Positions 1 through 11,542 of a stretch of 64,000 nucleotides of DNA are shown piece by piece. Location of the stretch: assembly GCA_001910725.1 (NCBI GenBank), contig MJGA01000013.1, forward strand, positions 186,001 through 250,000. Reading direction: 5' to 3'. The translations under genes and the position numbers were made by a program. How positions within the stretch are numbered: position 1 is the first letter of the stretch; each line of letters begins with the position of its first letter. This stretch comes from Phanerodontia chrysosporium (taxonomy: Eukaryota > Basidiomycota > Agaricomycetes > Polyporales > Phanerochaetaceae). The notes below the pieces were generated by a model that had not been told where the DNA came from, ran no database searches, and saw nothing but the letters and a program-made list of their open reading frames with translations.

Positions 1-1796
1 GAAGCGCTTGAGGAGCTGCCCGTAAGTCAAATCAAACAAATATACATCGCTCCACGGTCTGAGAATATTTAGGCGGATACGCCGACTACACACAAGCCGG
101 ACGACTTAGATGCAGCACTCAAAAATCCAACGGAGCCATCCAGCAGTGCACATCGTGGTACAGGAGTTGTTCACCTCGACTTCGTAGCAGCCGACACGTG
201 AGCGACACCGAGAATAATACTTCCCTAGCTGATCTTATCCTCTCCAGCCTTGAAGCTGCAATATTCTACCTATACACCGGACAGGTCTACTTCCTTCCCC
301 TGCGCTCGCGAGGCGCCGAGGTGCGCAAGAAGGCACTGTCCAAGCACCGCAAGACACACCAGCATCGACCGGCGTGTTCGCCCAAGTCAATGTACCGCTT
401 TGCGTGCGAGGTGCGCGGCGCTCGATTGGTTTGGCACAGACACACTGATACGTCTGGCACTTCAGGCGGGGCTCGACGAGCTGAAGGCACTTGCTGAGGC
501 GCACATCTTTGCCCAGCTCGACGGGAGAACATCCTCCCCGAGCTATTCTCGCGATTCTCTGCGCGGTGCGTCTCTCTTTTTTCCTCTGTACCTCACCGTC
601 CTTAACGATCATGGCCCGCGTCCAGGCACCCGGAGATTCTGCAGCGCCAGGCCACGCTTCTCCTACGCGATTACTGGACATCCGCGGCGAGGGCCGCGCT
701 CGCGCCCCTGATGGAGCGTGTCGTACAAGGCAAAATGCCGCATGCTGCGCCAGCGTTGCTGCTACTCTTGAGTGCGATCCCTGAGCCCATTCCTGGACCC
801 ACCTTAGACGAGCCGCCGCGGAAGGACGCAGTCGATGTTGCGCAGGAAGGAGCAGCTGCTCACGATCCGGTCGCCGCATCGTCTGCATTTCGGGACGCCA
901 CCTCACCGGCCACGCCGCAACGCGGAATCTCTGCTAAATTGGACCCACCCTCTGCTTGCGCTGCTCAGGGCGCTGCGCGCACCGCCGCGCAGGACTCTCG
1001 CAAGGAAGCACAGCCAGCTGCTGCCAGCGCAGCGCCTGTTCGCGCTGCGTCTGGCCAACCATTTGTCCAACCCGCTGTGGGCCCTTCGCGCGCCACGGCA
1101 AGCGCCCCGTCCGACACCAACGCGACCGTCCCGCTACCTGTTACCGTGCCCGCTCCCACACCTCCCGAGCGAACATCAACCACCTGTGCCCCTGTGCCAA
1201 CTCCGGTACCTCCTGATGGTCTAGCGCGTGAGGCGAGCAGCGCAAGTGCGACGAGGGCCGGTGGCGAAGTATCTGCATCCTCCGTGTCTGTGCCTGCGCA
1301 CCTCAGGTCAGACAAGGCAGGGCAGAACAAGCGGTCTGTGGATATGCGGAAGGCCGCTGAACAACCCGCCAGCGCGTCTGCACCGTTGGATAAGGCGAGG
1401 AGCCCGTGGCAGGGCACGCCTATCATGGTGGAGACGTCGCGCAGGCCCGAGCAGCGCGCGCCGTCTCAAGCAGGGGGAGGCTGGTTTTCTCGATTGACGA
1501 AGGTAGCAGCGGAATCAATTGACTCCGCGTTAGCAGAGGACAGAGACACCGCATTGGGAACTGGGACAAAGGGTGGACCGCCGACGAAGCAAGCACCAGC
1601 AATCACTGCCACGCCAGAACGTAAAGACCCAGTAAGAGCAAGAGACTCGCGATCTACTGGCAACAACACTTTATCGGCAGACCGGACTGCATCGGACGCG
1701 AAGGCGGCCGAGCTGCTCCCCCACTGCACGTTAATCCTTGGGAGAAGCATGTGCGGGCGAAGGGTGGGCAGGAGCCAGACAGGTGACTACATGTAG
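1..1796 (+). CDS. BTB/POZ-domain protein, 5' end outside window, one apparent frameshift
   Basis: The window opens inside this gene: the residues before the GT at position 22 end an exon. The middle exons carry the end of a BTB fold (a YLYTGQV strand-helix near 262-290) and the SPKSMYRFAC helix that follows the BTB domain in a large basidiomycete family. Introns 411-465 and 566-625 fit GT-AG rules and restore the family pattern (AGLDELKALAEAHI, then HPEILQRQATLLLRDYW). Between them, near 515-525, one base appears to be missing: the sequence after QLD only reads as NILPELFSRFSAR in the next frame. From about 700 to the stop runs a long Pro/Ala/Thr/Ser-rich, probably disordered tail of about 330 residues. 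BTB proteins of this kind are usually adaptors, often for cullin-3 ligases, but no partner is visible here. The frameshift could be a sequencing error or an early pseudogene lesion. Confidence 0.7.
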
Positions 1797-2013
1797 CGCA
1801 GCGGACTGCTCGGGACCTTCTGGATTGTCTTTCGGAGCTCTGATAATTGAACAGGGGGTAGGGCGAGGACCATCTGCCGTGGACGGACATAGGTCCCAGT
1901 ACTGAGACACATTATACTGTTCATGAAAGACCACTTGCCTTGTCCTTGAAATATGATGATTGTGGTGTAATCAGTATCAGAGTTCAAGATTCGCTCTTTT
2001 TCCAGACCTGAAC

Positions 2014-3540
2014 TCAAGTCAGTGTCTCACTCTCGCTGCTCTGCTGCACACCATCATTTGTCTGCGACCACTGCATCGCCGACGGCACGCCCATCCTCAT
2101 CTCAACCTCGAACCGCTTCATGAGATGTAGAGCCGCGCGCTTGACGCCCCCATCTTCAGCTTCCTCAGCCACCTATCGCGCGCATAAGCACCATCGCGTC
2201 CTCGCTAAACACAAAAACGCACCTTCTTCAACACCTTGCCCATCCTCCCCGCCAACCGCCCACGGAAACAATCCAGATAGTCCACCCAGGGCGCACTATC
2301 CTCCTCCTCTATGGCAAAGCGACACGCATACGCCCACGCAAGGTCGCGCAGGAACTCGCGCGGGACGACATCGCCGAGTGCGCGCGTGGCGGACGCGCCC
2401 CCGGTGTGCACGCCGCGCATGTGCGCGCCGAGCGCGAGCAGGCGGAAGAGCAGCGTGCGGAACGCAGCGCCGCACGTGCGGGAGCGCGTGTCGATCGCGG
2501 TGTAGCCCGACTCTGTAGGTGTCCCTTCAGCATCGCACGGCGCGCGGGGAAAGCAAACGGCAAAAGGCACGCACCGGTGTAGCAGTCCGCGAAGCCGAAG
2601 ATCAGGGCGAGGGACTGTGCAATGGCGGGCAGGAGCGCGGATGCGAGCGGCGAGGCGGCGTGCTTGCGCTGGCGCACCGCGTCAGGCAGGAAACGGCTCG
2701 TAAAGTGGTGCAGTTGGAGCTCGACTTGCAGGGCGAGGTCCCGGATGGGGCTGTTCGTAGGCGTGGCAGGGGCTTCATCAGGTCTGGCAGCGTGGTCCCG
2801 GGCAATGTACTGCAGAACAGACAGGGTATATGCGGTGGAAATACCCTGGACTAATGTTGCGAGGCTGTGAGGCGCGTTGTAGAGAGCCTGAAGCACGTAC
2901 TATGGCTGTATATCGGGCCCCGAGCATCTTCTGCAGCGATTGCAGGTCCTGCGCTATGGTGAGGAGCGAGGAGACCAGCGCAAACGCGCCCTGGATCTGG
3001 CGGTATGGCGAGAGGTCGACAACGCCGTGCTCTTGAGGAACATGGGGGCGCAGATATAGGGTCAGCACGCCGACGTCCTGGTGCTCGGCGGGTGAGCTGA
3101 GCCTTATGTCCGAGCCGTGCTCTGAGCCACTCGTGAGTTGCTTCGCGGGATACACAGCCGCAAAACACGCACCTGAAGCGAGCTCATGCAATAAAACTCG
3201 TGCCTCTCCCGTAAGCTTCTCCTTCTCTCCAGCGGCGTGGCGGTAAACCTTGAACTTGAGGGAGGATGTGCCTGGTTCGAGGGTACTGCGGAGCTCGTCA
3301 GATCGGCACTGGGATTGACTTGATCGGCATTGCTCACATCGAGCGTTCTGGCGTGTGCCAGACAGGCCTAGCCGTGCTTCGTGCCGTCTCGCCGAAGGTT
3401 AGTGGGGGCGGCTTCAACTTCGAGCATCGCGGGTCGTTGGGCGCGAGCGTAATCGAATACCGGGCTTCTCCATGGAGACGTGCATACAGCTCTGCCTGTA
3501 TCGTTACAAGCTGAATACATGCAGACGCAGATGCACTCAC
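2014..3540 (-). CDS. Kinase-less paralogue of the C2-like/helical/TKL kinase family
   Basis: Read on the minus strand, this gene has the N-terminal half of the family T kinases and then stops. It starts with a beta-rich C2-like part (VTIQAELYARLHGEARYSI, then SLKFKVYRHAAGEKEKL). The helical middle follows, with the family landmarks DLSPYRQIQGAF, LALIFGFADCYTG and PWVDYLDCFRG. Splicing AT|T across the intron ending near 3290, and from LKK to VAEEAED across an intron near 2165-2215, keeps the frame open. Where paralogues continue to ARRLM and the kinase glycine loop, this protein ends about 50 residues later in a Ser/Thr/Gln-rich tail with a TGA at 2014-2016. No kinase motif is found downstream. 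The first exon is unresolved: the frame runs back to a stop without an ATG, so the start given is only the end of clear homology. It may be a decoy or regulatory form, or a truncated relic. Confidence 0.6.
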
Positions 3541-4339
3541 GAGATACTGTCGCTGCTACTCCCTCGCGGCTGCCCGTGGACGTCCAAGTCATGTTGAAGC
3601 TGGTCGCGGTCCCCGGAAGTGATGGCCAGGGCGTTGTGAGCGTTCATGTTGGTGGATTATTCTCGGGGTTGGACGCTCGTATAAGGCTTCCATGCGACCA
3701 TCTGGTGACCGTGTCGGGCGATGCCACGAGCCGTGGGCAACACAAGTCGGGTGCAACGCCGCTCTTCCGCCGGCGCTAGCTGCATACAAGCTGCGGGATG
3801 CTTGGTGCACGTCAACAACGACCAGAGTGAGCTAGACGTTGGGATGAAGATTTCGACGACAAGTGGTCCACAGGAAGACAGAACGGACGGTCTCTCGCAA
3901 AGCGCAAGGGTGAGAGCCAATTATGTAAGCATCAACTCTGTCAGATATAACCAAGCACTTGCCTCGTATAGTAAGCGCACGGCATTGCTGAGGTTCGTGT
4001 CCCATCCTGACCTGCGACAATGCACATGGTATATATAAGGTACACTACATAAGCGTCATACTAATCTTACATACATGCTACAAAGACCCTGCTTCTGTAC
4101 ATGTCTGTTGAAGCGGAGAGATAAATGGTAACTCGTTAATCTTCGTTCAAGTACTCCTCCTGCCCGATCAAACAACTGTCTGTTTCTTCGACGCGCTTCA
4201 AACCTTCGATCAATCATATAATCACCTAAGCTGGTGCTTTGACGCCTGGTCTACACTGCACACTGGGTTAGACATGTTGAGCCTTCACCAAAGCGCGGTA
4301 ACGCACCTCGAACCCACATCGATCCTACCGTATGTCACG
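3541..4339. other. Intergenic stretch, no supported gene
   Basis: No ORF here shows similarity to the families in the window. It probably holds the missing 5' exon of the minus-strand gene to its left and the 3' flank of the F-box gene to its right. A GCTTACATAA site (minus strand, 3921-3930) matches the core of the recurring element described elsewhere. Confidence 0.4.
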
Positions 4340-5828
4340 TTATACTTGGCCGGTGCCTCCCTGCAGCACACCCATGCGCTGCTCATGCACCTCCCTCCGC
4401 AGCTTCTTTATGAAACGCTCCCTTCCACCCAATGGGCCGCAGTAGAGCAGCTCCCGGCGCTGCTCCGTGGTAAGGTCCACCATGGTTCCGTCGCCGAGGT
4501 CTACGGTCGTCGGAACAGAGCGGATCCGGCTCGCGGGGTCGCACCCGAACAAGGTTGTGTAGCGAAATGAGACATGATCTGGCGAGTCATGCGGCAGGAT
4601 ACGATCTTCGAGGATGGCGCACACAATGGTGCGCATGTCCTTCTCGTCCCAACAATTCAGGTAGATCGGCTTCTCGAGCTCGCCGGGAGCGTAGAACCGG
4701 GGGAGACTACCTATGATTGTGTTGAACCTCTCCATGTCGCTAGGGGACTTGATCGCAGGGACATGAATCCATGTCTGGTGGACCCCTGGATGGACATTCA
4801 ACCAGAAGTACACATCTACCGATACGATTGTGCGCTCCGTATCTCCAATTGGAACGGAGAGATCGTATGCCCAGGCTGACGCTAGCTCTAGTGTTTCTTC
4901 AGCCTCGATGATTTCGTAGAAACGAAGCAGGAAAGCGTACGAGGATGGCTGCTCCGGCCGTCCCGCAGTTGCAAGGACATGGTGGAGCCGTGGCATTGGT
5001 GCAGATCTAATGCGATGCGGAATTGCCGCAAAAGCCTGGCCTCCGTTGGGCTGCCGGCGAGTACATAGGGCAAGCGGAAGCCCGCCGCCACGGCGTTGAT
5101 CAGCCGGACCCAGAACACCAGTTCGTCTGCGCCGCGGACACAGCGCATGCAGTCGACCTTGTACTCCCGCATCAAGAAATACTCGCGCAGCGTGAGGAAC
5201 GGGCGGGGTATCGCCTTGACGTCGGTCCCCTCGACGAAGCGGACGTCGTGCAGCTCGACATGGCGCACGCCCAGGGACCGCGCGTACTGCAACAAGTCGC
5301 GGACGCGCAAGTCGTGCAGGTCGCGGATGACGAGGCTGTGCACGGTCATGACGGAGGGCGGGACGGACCGCGGCCTGCCGGCGCGAAGCCGCGCGAACAC
5401 GTTCTTCTCCCCGGGCTTGCCCTGCACGATCCACTTGACGAACAAGTTGCGGTGCCTCTCGAACCCGCCGTAGGACGGGATGTCGTGCGCCCATGGGATC
5501 CCCACCGGCGGGGGTCGTAGGTGATGTTAAGGTCGCGTACGCAGCGCTCGATACTGTACCCGAGGCAGTCGGGCACGGCGTTGAACGCGGCGAGCTCCCT
5601 GAGCTCGTCGTGGCTCCGGAGGTTGAGCTGAAAGAAGAGTATGTCGCGGATGACCTTCGCCCAAAAGCGGCAGACGAGAGCGCAGTTCGTAAGCCCCGCC
5701 TTGAGATTCCTTTCCCTGGACAGCAGCTGCTGGTAGGTCAGGCACTCGAGGATCTCGATGAGAACTTCGGGTGGTATGCGCCACCCTGCGCTGTACGAGA
5801 TACGCGTGCGTTGCGGGTTAGGGAACAT
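4340..5828 (-). CDS. F-box protein (family F), frame interrupted twice
   Basis: The N-terminus is an F-box: IPPEVLIEILECLT, then NCALVCRFWAKVIRDILFFQL, about 20 to 70 residues after the ATG at 5828. An in-frame ATG at 5912 is also possible. F-box proteins bind Skp1 and present targets to SCF ubiquitin ligases. The rest matches three other genes in the window: TYD..GIPW, a long beta/alpha region, and a C-terminal DLTTEQRRELLYCG followed by a basic helix. Two frame changes are needed. One lies at a run of five Gs (5510-5514, plus strand), where six would give PPPVGIPW. The other lies near 4950-4975, just after LHQC. The first looks like a homopolymer indel, so the gene may be intact in the living strain; otherwise it is a young pseudogene. 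The window does not reveal the substrate. Confidence 0.68.
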
Positions 5829-5929
5829 GTTCTGGGGAGGATGGGTGCGACGAGCTCTTGGAAGGTGGAAGATTGTAATCGGATAGGTGTGCACGAGGCA
5901 GTGTGCGTCCATCAGCGTGGCCGGTTTGC

Positions 5930-5980
5930 GAAAATGGCAATGTTTATGCTATGTTTGGTGCTATGTGTGCTTATGTCACC
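5930..5980 (+). repeat. Recurring TTTGG...GCTTAYGT element, copy 1
   Basis: ATGTTTGGTGC followed by GTGTGCTTATGTCA resembles the ends of at least seven other stretches in the window. It lies 100-150 nt upstream of the minus-strand F-box start at 5828. It could be a shared promoter element or the remnant of a short dispersed repeat. Confidence 0.4.
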
Positions 5981-6202
5981 CGCTCCCAGGGTCTCTCTGC
6001 GGCACGGCTTTACGGGGAAGCATGGATGCCTATAGATGGATATGACTTCGGCGTATTTCTCCTTCTCGCAGAATGATTGCAACTACGTCCATGGACGAAT
6101 AACCGAGCTTCGCAGAGCCGGCAAGTGCGGGGCTGAAATAGCAAGTGATGCCGAATGCATCAAATAAGCCTAGGAATGCACAGGGACGATGTTCAGAGAA
6201 GG

Positions 6203-7560
6203 CTAGACAACCATGAGCCGCATCTGAGCCTGCAACCATCCCACAAGCCTCCAGAGCACCCGTGGAGCGAAGATGAGACAGATCTTGTACATCGTGACGA
6301 TGTCGAGCACAAGCGCTGAGGGCAGATCCTCATCGCGTTTCCGGAGCCGTGACAAGCGTCGGAACACCGATATACGCTTACGGACCTCCCGCCAATGGTG
6401 CAGCGCTTTTTCAGCAGTCGGTCGTGCCTCGGGGTCTGGGTGGACCATCGCCGATATGAGCGGGCGGAGGAATTCGGTGCGGGAGTATGGCTAACCACGG
6501 CTGGAGTCAGCATAGGGATGCACGAGAGCGGGTCACCACGCTCACCTTGTCTATTGCCTTGCGCAACGCATTACCAAGGATGAACACGTCTGTCAAGAAG
6601 GGATCATACGGCACATCGAGTGAAAGCTCGGGGCTTCTCGATCGGCTCCAGCTGTGCCGGTGACACGTCTCGGAGTACCTGGCGGGATGCGAACCGACAT
6701 TCCAAAGTCGACGATGTAGTATTTGATCCTCTCTGACGAGGCAATGCGCCATATTGGGATCGAACGGGAAGAGCCGTCGCGTTTGGTTCCAAGGCGGGAA
6801 GGGTGCCAGCTGTCCGGATAAAGAGGCTCTCCGTCCATGAGAATGTTAGACATGGCGATATCGCTACGATAGAATCAATATATTGCACAGGCTTCAAAGC
6901 AGAGACTGGCTGACCGGTGAGCGACGAAATGTTCGTGCATGAACGCTAGGCCCTAGGAGACGGCCCATGAGAGCCCTGTCGATCTGGAGTAAAAGAGAAC
7001 CCACCTCTAGAACTTGATCCGCAAACTGTATGACATCGTCCACAAGTAGGAAAGGGGGGTCTGTCGACCCTCGAAGGAGCGGCATTACCATGTAGGAAAT
7101 GTTGTTTTCTTCGTCGTCAAACGAGTCAAGGAGGGGTACGCAGTGGTTCCGAGGATCCGCTCTGACTTCGGGGCGAGAAAAGTAGCGAGCAATAGCCAGC
7201 TCTTCACAGCCCATCGGGACCGTCTTCAGACAGACGTATCGGCCATCCGCTTTGCGTGTAGCGTCGATGAGATACGGTTCCTACCCATGCACGATCAGTG
7301 CCAGCGTCACCTCACAACGAAGTAGTACTCACGTTGCATGGCCAGTAGTCTTCAAACAGGAGAGGCAGTCTGGATGGATGCGCCTTCCATGACGGCACCC
7401 AGTCCGGCGAGTACCGCGGACGAAGCCTGTAGCCATGGGACAGGAGGAACTGGTAGCGGCTGCGCCACCTAAGCTCATGCGGCAGCACCGTCTCGCCAAC
7501 CTCACCGAGGTCCGCGTAGTTCTCTCTGAGGAGCCTCCATGTATCCTCATCATCGGACAT
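6203..7560 (-). CDS. Kinase-like protein with hydrophobic C-terminal tail (family K), catalytic motifs intact
   Basis: Exon 1 starts at MSDDED (7560) and carries the family N-terminal signature: WRSRYQFLLSHGYRLRPR, then DWVPSWK. The next exon has the N-lobe, with VCLKTV as the likely VAIK-type lysine, then RNHCVPLLDSFDDEENN and IVMP-type hinge residues (MVMPLLR). The catalytic loop is split by an intron and reads HRDIAMSN when spliced. VDFGMS and REAPELS follow as DFG and APE motifs. The protein ends in RPTAEKALHHWREVRKRI and a hydrophobic tail (ALVLDIVTMYKICLIFAP and beyond) that looks like a tail anchor. A glycine-rich loop is not recognisable, which is odd for an active kinase. The closest relative in the window is the gene at 12116-13466. 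The family appears basidiomycete-specific; I know of no assigned function. Exon borders are approximate. Confidence 0.8.
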
Positions 7561-8465
7561 GGTGATAATGGAAGGGAGAGGAAAGGGGGAGGAGGAGGAG
7601 GTGGTGACGGTTTTTGTTGTGATAAATCTGCGCCGGGGCCGTTAGGCATCACGCATCATGCCGCGGTGCGTCTACACAGCGATTGTAAGCATCTCATTGG
7701 GCATCCGTGTGGTATGATCTCACCGTACCGGGCCTAAGTGCCGCCTTATACGGTCTGCTTCGGCTACCAACAATATCAGCCACAGATAGAGATCCAGCGA
7801 AGCAGAACGTACCCAAAGATCTAGCTCGCGCACGGTAGTACCGCGATAGCATCGCCTTCCAGGCCAGCCTATCCCTCATCGTGCCCGGGAGCCTACTTAG
7901 GGTACCATGACAGGACCATGAGCACAAGGCGATAGTCTGACATTACGTAGGTGAATCCAGGCGCGAGATAGCACGCTGCGTCATACGACAGTGGTGAGGT
8001 GTTAACACATCGAAGGGAGACGGCAAACAGGCCAGCGCAGCTTACATGTTTCCTGGGCTCACTGCATCTGTGCTGCTGGTGCCTCAGCGTTCCGCATCGA
8101 ACGACTGTGTTCCGGCTCGCACCCCGTCCTGAGATGCAGCGATGTCGGTCAGACTACTCAAGCTAGGTTGCCGCGAGGACTCCGGACGAAAGCACGTACA
8201 TGAGAGTGTCCCCTCAAGATCCGCGAGGATCTGATGATGTATGAGGGTTGTCACAGCATTAATACTGATAGGCGTGGGAGGCTGGAGAGCGGTCAGAGGC
8301 AGAGATGGTTGAAGGGTGCAAAGCACCGACACGGCGTCAGGCCAATCAGCAAAGCGCCGTATGATCGATAACTTGCTCTGCTACCGTGACCATCGCCTTG
8401 CAAACACTGCAACACCCACAGCACAAGGATTTCGAAGACTGAACAGACAGATTTCCTGAGCGGCC
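7561..8465. other. Divergent intergenic region between kinase-like gene and F-box gene
   Basis: About 0.9 kb with no supported coding region, between two genes transcribed away from each other, so it should hold both promoters. A GA-rich run (about 7575-7605) sits just upstream of the kinase-like start. TTACGTAG occurs near 7945. Confidence 0.45.
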
Positions 8466-9943
8466 ATGTCGTGGCACGCACGAATGCCAATGTCCGCCAG
8501 CACAGCGATCCCCGACGAGCTCCTCCAAGCCATCCTAGTTCTCCTCGACGACTCCTTAATCGGATGGGAATTCGGGATCCTGCCCAAGCATGGCCTTACA
8601 TCCTGTAGCCTGACATGTCGCTACTGGGCGCGACACGTGCGTCCGATGCTCTTTACCCATCTGACGCTCCGTAGTCGCGAGGATGAGGTTCAGCTCCAGG
8701 ACTTCCTGGCAACTCCTGACTTCCTCGGGCGCAGTATTGGAGACAGCATGCGCTACCTGACACTCATTTATGACGGAGCGGCGTCGGGCATTCCATGGAC
8801 GCTACTGCGGCCGACGCGATCCGCGATCCCGTCCCACGTCCAGATATACGTCCAGTGGCGCATGATGGGGGAGAAGGGTCGCTCTGGGCAAAAGTGGCCG
8901 ACCTACCTGCTGACCAGGGTGCTTCCGAGGACACCACCGCCCTCGGCAGCTCAGTGCATAACTCAACTTTCACTTTGTAATCTTGCCCTTTCCATCCGGG
9001 ACTTCCTACACTTCATCAGATTCCTTCGATTCAAAGCACTCTACATGGAGAATGTCACCTTCATTGAAGGCGAAGACCCAGCCTTGTTGCATGCCTTACC
9101 TGCACTACCGTTAGGAAGCAGCAGGTCCTCACCCCCAAAAGGATGTTCCATCCAACTTCAAGGGTGCAGCAGAAGAGCACTTCTGTTCTGGACGATTATT
9201 GGTGGTTTCATACCCTCTGGGCAACGCCTGCAGATGAATGACAGCAGGGTCGTGGCGTCAATATACCACCAGCTCTCCCTTTGTGCAGACGTGCATCATA
9301 CCGAAAGTGCTACATGTGACCTAGTCATTATAGCTACTGAAAGTCATAGGGGATCGCGTGAGTGGCATATCTATTTGCAGATTAGTCAAGCCTTCACGCA
9401 ATTCTAGAGATATCCCGGTCTTGGCGATATCAGCTTTGGGGCCGTGGCCTATGGGACAGACAACTTGCAGAAATTGAAACAGAGGACATGGGTACCGGCA
9501 CAGTACACATCTGCTCCACGAAGACTCTCTGTCCTGACCTGGGGGATAGTGGATTCACAGCCCTCGATCAACTCTGTCTCTCGCTGAGCAACACTTACCA
9601 TTGTGCTGTTGTATACAACTCACCAACGGCAGGGTTTACCCTTCTAGGCGACATTCTTGAGGGACGCGTGCTAGCAGACACCAGCTTCAGCCGCATATTT
9701 CTCCAGACCAGTTTTTCGACTTTCTCTGGTCACACTGTGCACGACATCAAGGCAGCACCAGCAGAGGTGGTCTTGCACAATGGAGCGATGCTGCCATTAA
9801 CAACCATGCAGCGTACACGGTGGCTAAAGTGCGACAACAACATGGAGAGGGAGTCATATCTTGCAGATCTGCAAAGGGATGTAACAGATCCGGAAAGGGA
9901 GCACAGGCAGAACAACATGCAAGACAAGTATTCCCATACATAA
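8466..9943 (+). CDS. F-box protein (family F), intact
   Basis: This is the cleanest member of family F. Exon 1 begins with an F-box (IPDELLQAILVLLDD, then LTSCSLTCRYWARHVRPML) and continues through LTLIYDGAASGIPWTLLRP and FKALYMENVTFIEG. An intron at 9358-9407 (GTGAGT to TTCTAG) joins HRGS to QISRSW in frame, so no frame repair is needed. The same intron position recurs in the genes at 52558 and 54601. The C-terminal domain ends in AEVVLHNGAMLPLTTMQRTRW and an arginine/lysine-rich tail. A Skp1-binding, SCF-type role is inferred from the F-box; the region after it has no fold I recognise, though alternating strands and helices could be leucine-rich-repeat-like. It is very close in sequence to the 52558 gene. 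Confidence 0.82.
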
Positions 9944-10162
9944 ATGCCCCCATTCCACTATCCAGCCTGGACAGGTTTGTCTGTACACCTTACCATAGGC
10001 TCACATCTAATGTTGTAACTGACAGACCAGTTATCAAACCAATAAATATATGAAGTAAGAGGTCGGTGAACTTCCGGACGGACAGGTCTGCCATGCATGC
10101 GAAGTCTTCGTTCATTTTGATTCGTCTTAATACTGAGTAAAGCGACAAAGTTATTCTGGGTT

Positions 10163-10796
10163 CTAGAGGAAAGCTCTATGCAATGGCGTATCGGATGGGT
10201 CGTTGAGATGGCCCTTCTCTCGTAGCAAGTCTCGGATGGTCTATCGAGAATTAAATCTTCGGTGACCTGAAGCAAGCATAGTACGACGTACCAGTAGCGT
10301 AACATAAACGTCGACCACTGCCTGCCAAAGCTTGTTGCCCTCGCTCGCTGTACGAAGTCTGAGCACGCCCTCGCGCTGTGAAGGCTGGTCTTGCGGTACT
10401 TGCGGAGGGGTGACCTGCGTCTGCATATCTTCTGAGAGGGCCTTCAACAGCTCCCTACATCTGCATTACGCCCAACCGCGTCAGCAAACCAATAGATGCT
10501 CCTCCAAGTGCCGTGACGCACCGGTCAAGCCGCTCTGCAACGCGGTCGAGCTTCTCCGAGGGGCAGACGTCCGGGTGGGCACGGCGCACGGCGACGAGCC
10601 GCTCGAGCAGCTTCGCGCTCGCGTCGAGCTTCTCTCCAATCCGCGAAAACAGGGCGTCGGGCTTAATAACACGCTCGGCGAGCCGTGCTGCGAATGCAGC
10701 AGCGCCGCGCGGCATGGGGCGTCCGTCGTCCTGACGGTCGCGTGCGGCGGTTGCGAGCGTGTGCAGGGCTACACCGAGGAGTAGAGGTGCTGGCAT
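10163..10796 (-). CDS. Small helical protein (family S, subgroup B), three exons
   Basis: Exon 1 starts MPAPLLLGVALHTLATAARD, a short hydrophobic segment, then helices (EKLDASAKLLERLVAV, KLDRVAERLD). An intron of about 68 nt with donor GTGCGT, branch site CTGAC and acceptor GTAG joins LDR to ELLKALSEDMQTQ. A second intron of 51 nt (GTACGT to GATAG) joins VVDVYVTLL to TIRDLLREKGHLN and the stop at 10163-10165. The model is supported by the paralogue at 51711-52335, which has the same three exons, the same intron phases and conserved protein in exons 2 and 3. The predicted product is about 140 residues and all-helical. The function is unknown; the layout (hydrophobic N-terminus, then amphipathic helices) is shared with several other small genes here. 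Confidence 0.68.
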
Positions 10797-10834
10797 GACT
10801 GTTTCGCAAGGCTAAGAACTGAGGGGGTGGGGGA

Positions 10835-11141
10835 CTAGAAATTGTAACGACGGCGGGTGCATATATGCGCGGAAATGCTCTTCGTTGCCTCGTTCTCGCT
10901 CACTGTAACCCTGCAAAACAAAGTCGAGATACCATTTCGGCAATGCGTACGACGGCAGGGCTCTGATAGCGTACCTCGTATCCGTCGCCTCCTCTCACAA
11001 CCTTCGTTCATACGCGCTGTCACCCGCACGGAGAACAAGGCTTTCCGTGTTGCGCACGACGTCTCTTGGCAGCTCGACTTCGTGCTTCGCACGCGAGGGC
11101 GTGGCGGCTTGGCGAGGCGAGGGCAATGTTAGCGGCGACAT
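10835..11141 (-). CDS. Possible small two-exon gene of unknown function
   Basis: From an ATG at 11141 the frame reads protein-like (VELPRDVVRNTESLVLRAG). A GTGAGA to TTTTGCAG intron of about 88 nt then joins ERRL to VTVSENEATKSISAHI and a stop at 10835. I recognise no domain. It lies 38 nt upstream of the small helical gene on the same strand, so it could instead be an upstream part of that gene or chance coding. Confidence 0.28.
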
Positions 11142-11423
11142 GTCCAGACGGAGCGTAAAAGAGCAACAACAACAGCTGTGAGGAAAGATGGGTCATGGCT
11201 ACATGTTGAACAAGTCATCCCGTATCGTCTCTCGGGCGTCTCTCACGCTAAGCTCGCCTGGTGTGACCATGTCATCAGACCGAGGACAGAGACACCCCGA
11301 CATGCCAACTGGTAACGTATCGCTGCACACCGTAAGTCTAAGATGATAATCGCTACATTGCATTAAAGTCGGAGACTTTCGACTACGCGGGGTAATTGCT
11401 GCGGGAAGGAGATCCCGCCATAT

Positions 11424-11470
11424 TGAGAATTTGTTTTGCTATATTTGACGGTATGTGCGCTTACGTAATC
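11424..11470 (+). repeat. Recurring TTTGAC...GCTTACGTAATC element, copy 2
   Basis: GCCATATTGAGAA, then ATATTTGACGGTATGTGCGC and TTACGTAATC, match the stretch at 19303-19352 over about 50 nt. The TTACGTAA core is palindromic and resembles bZIP sites. Confidence 0.45.
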
Positions 11471-11542
11471 AACTCTCACCTCCCTGCGCGAACCGTGGCA
11501 GGGCTAATCTGACAACTGACCGCAAATCCCTATCGATTGTTA

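Noticed and set aside
965..1426. 153-codon minus-strand ORF with Ala/Gly/Thr-rich sequence
   Set aside because: Antisense shadow of the GC-rich disordered tail of the BTB gene.
10455..10520. Early stop after VMQM in the 10163 gene
   Set aside because: The stop is inside a 68-nt intron. The paralogue has the same intron and the downstream protein is conserved.
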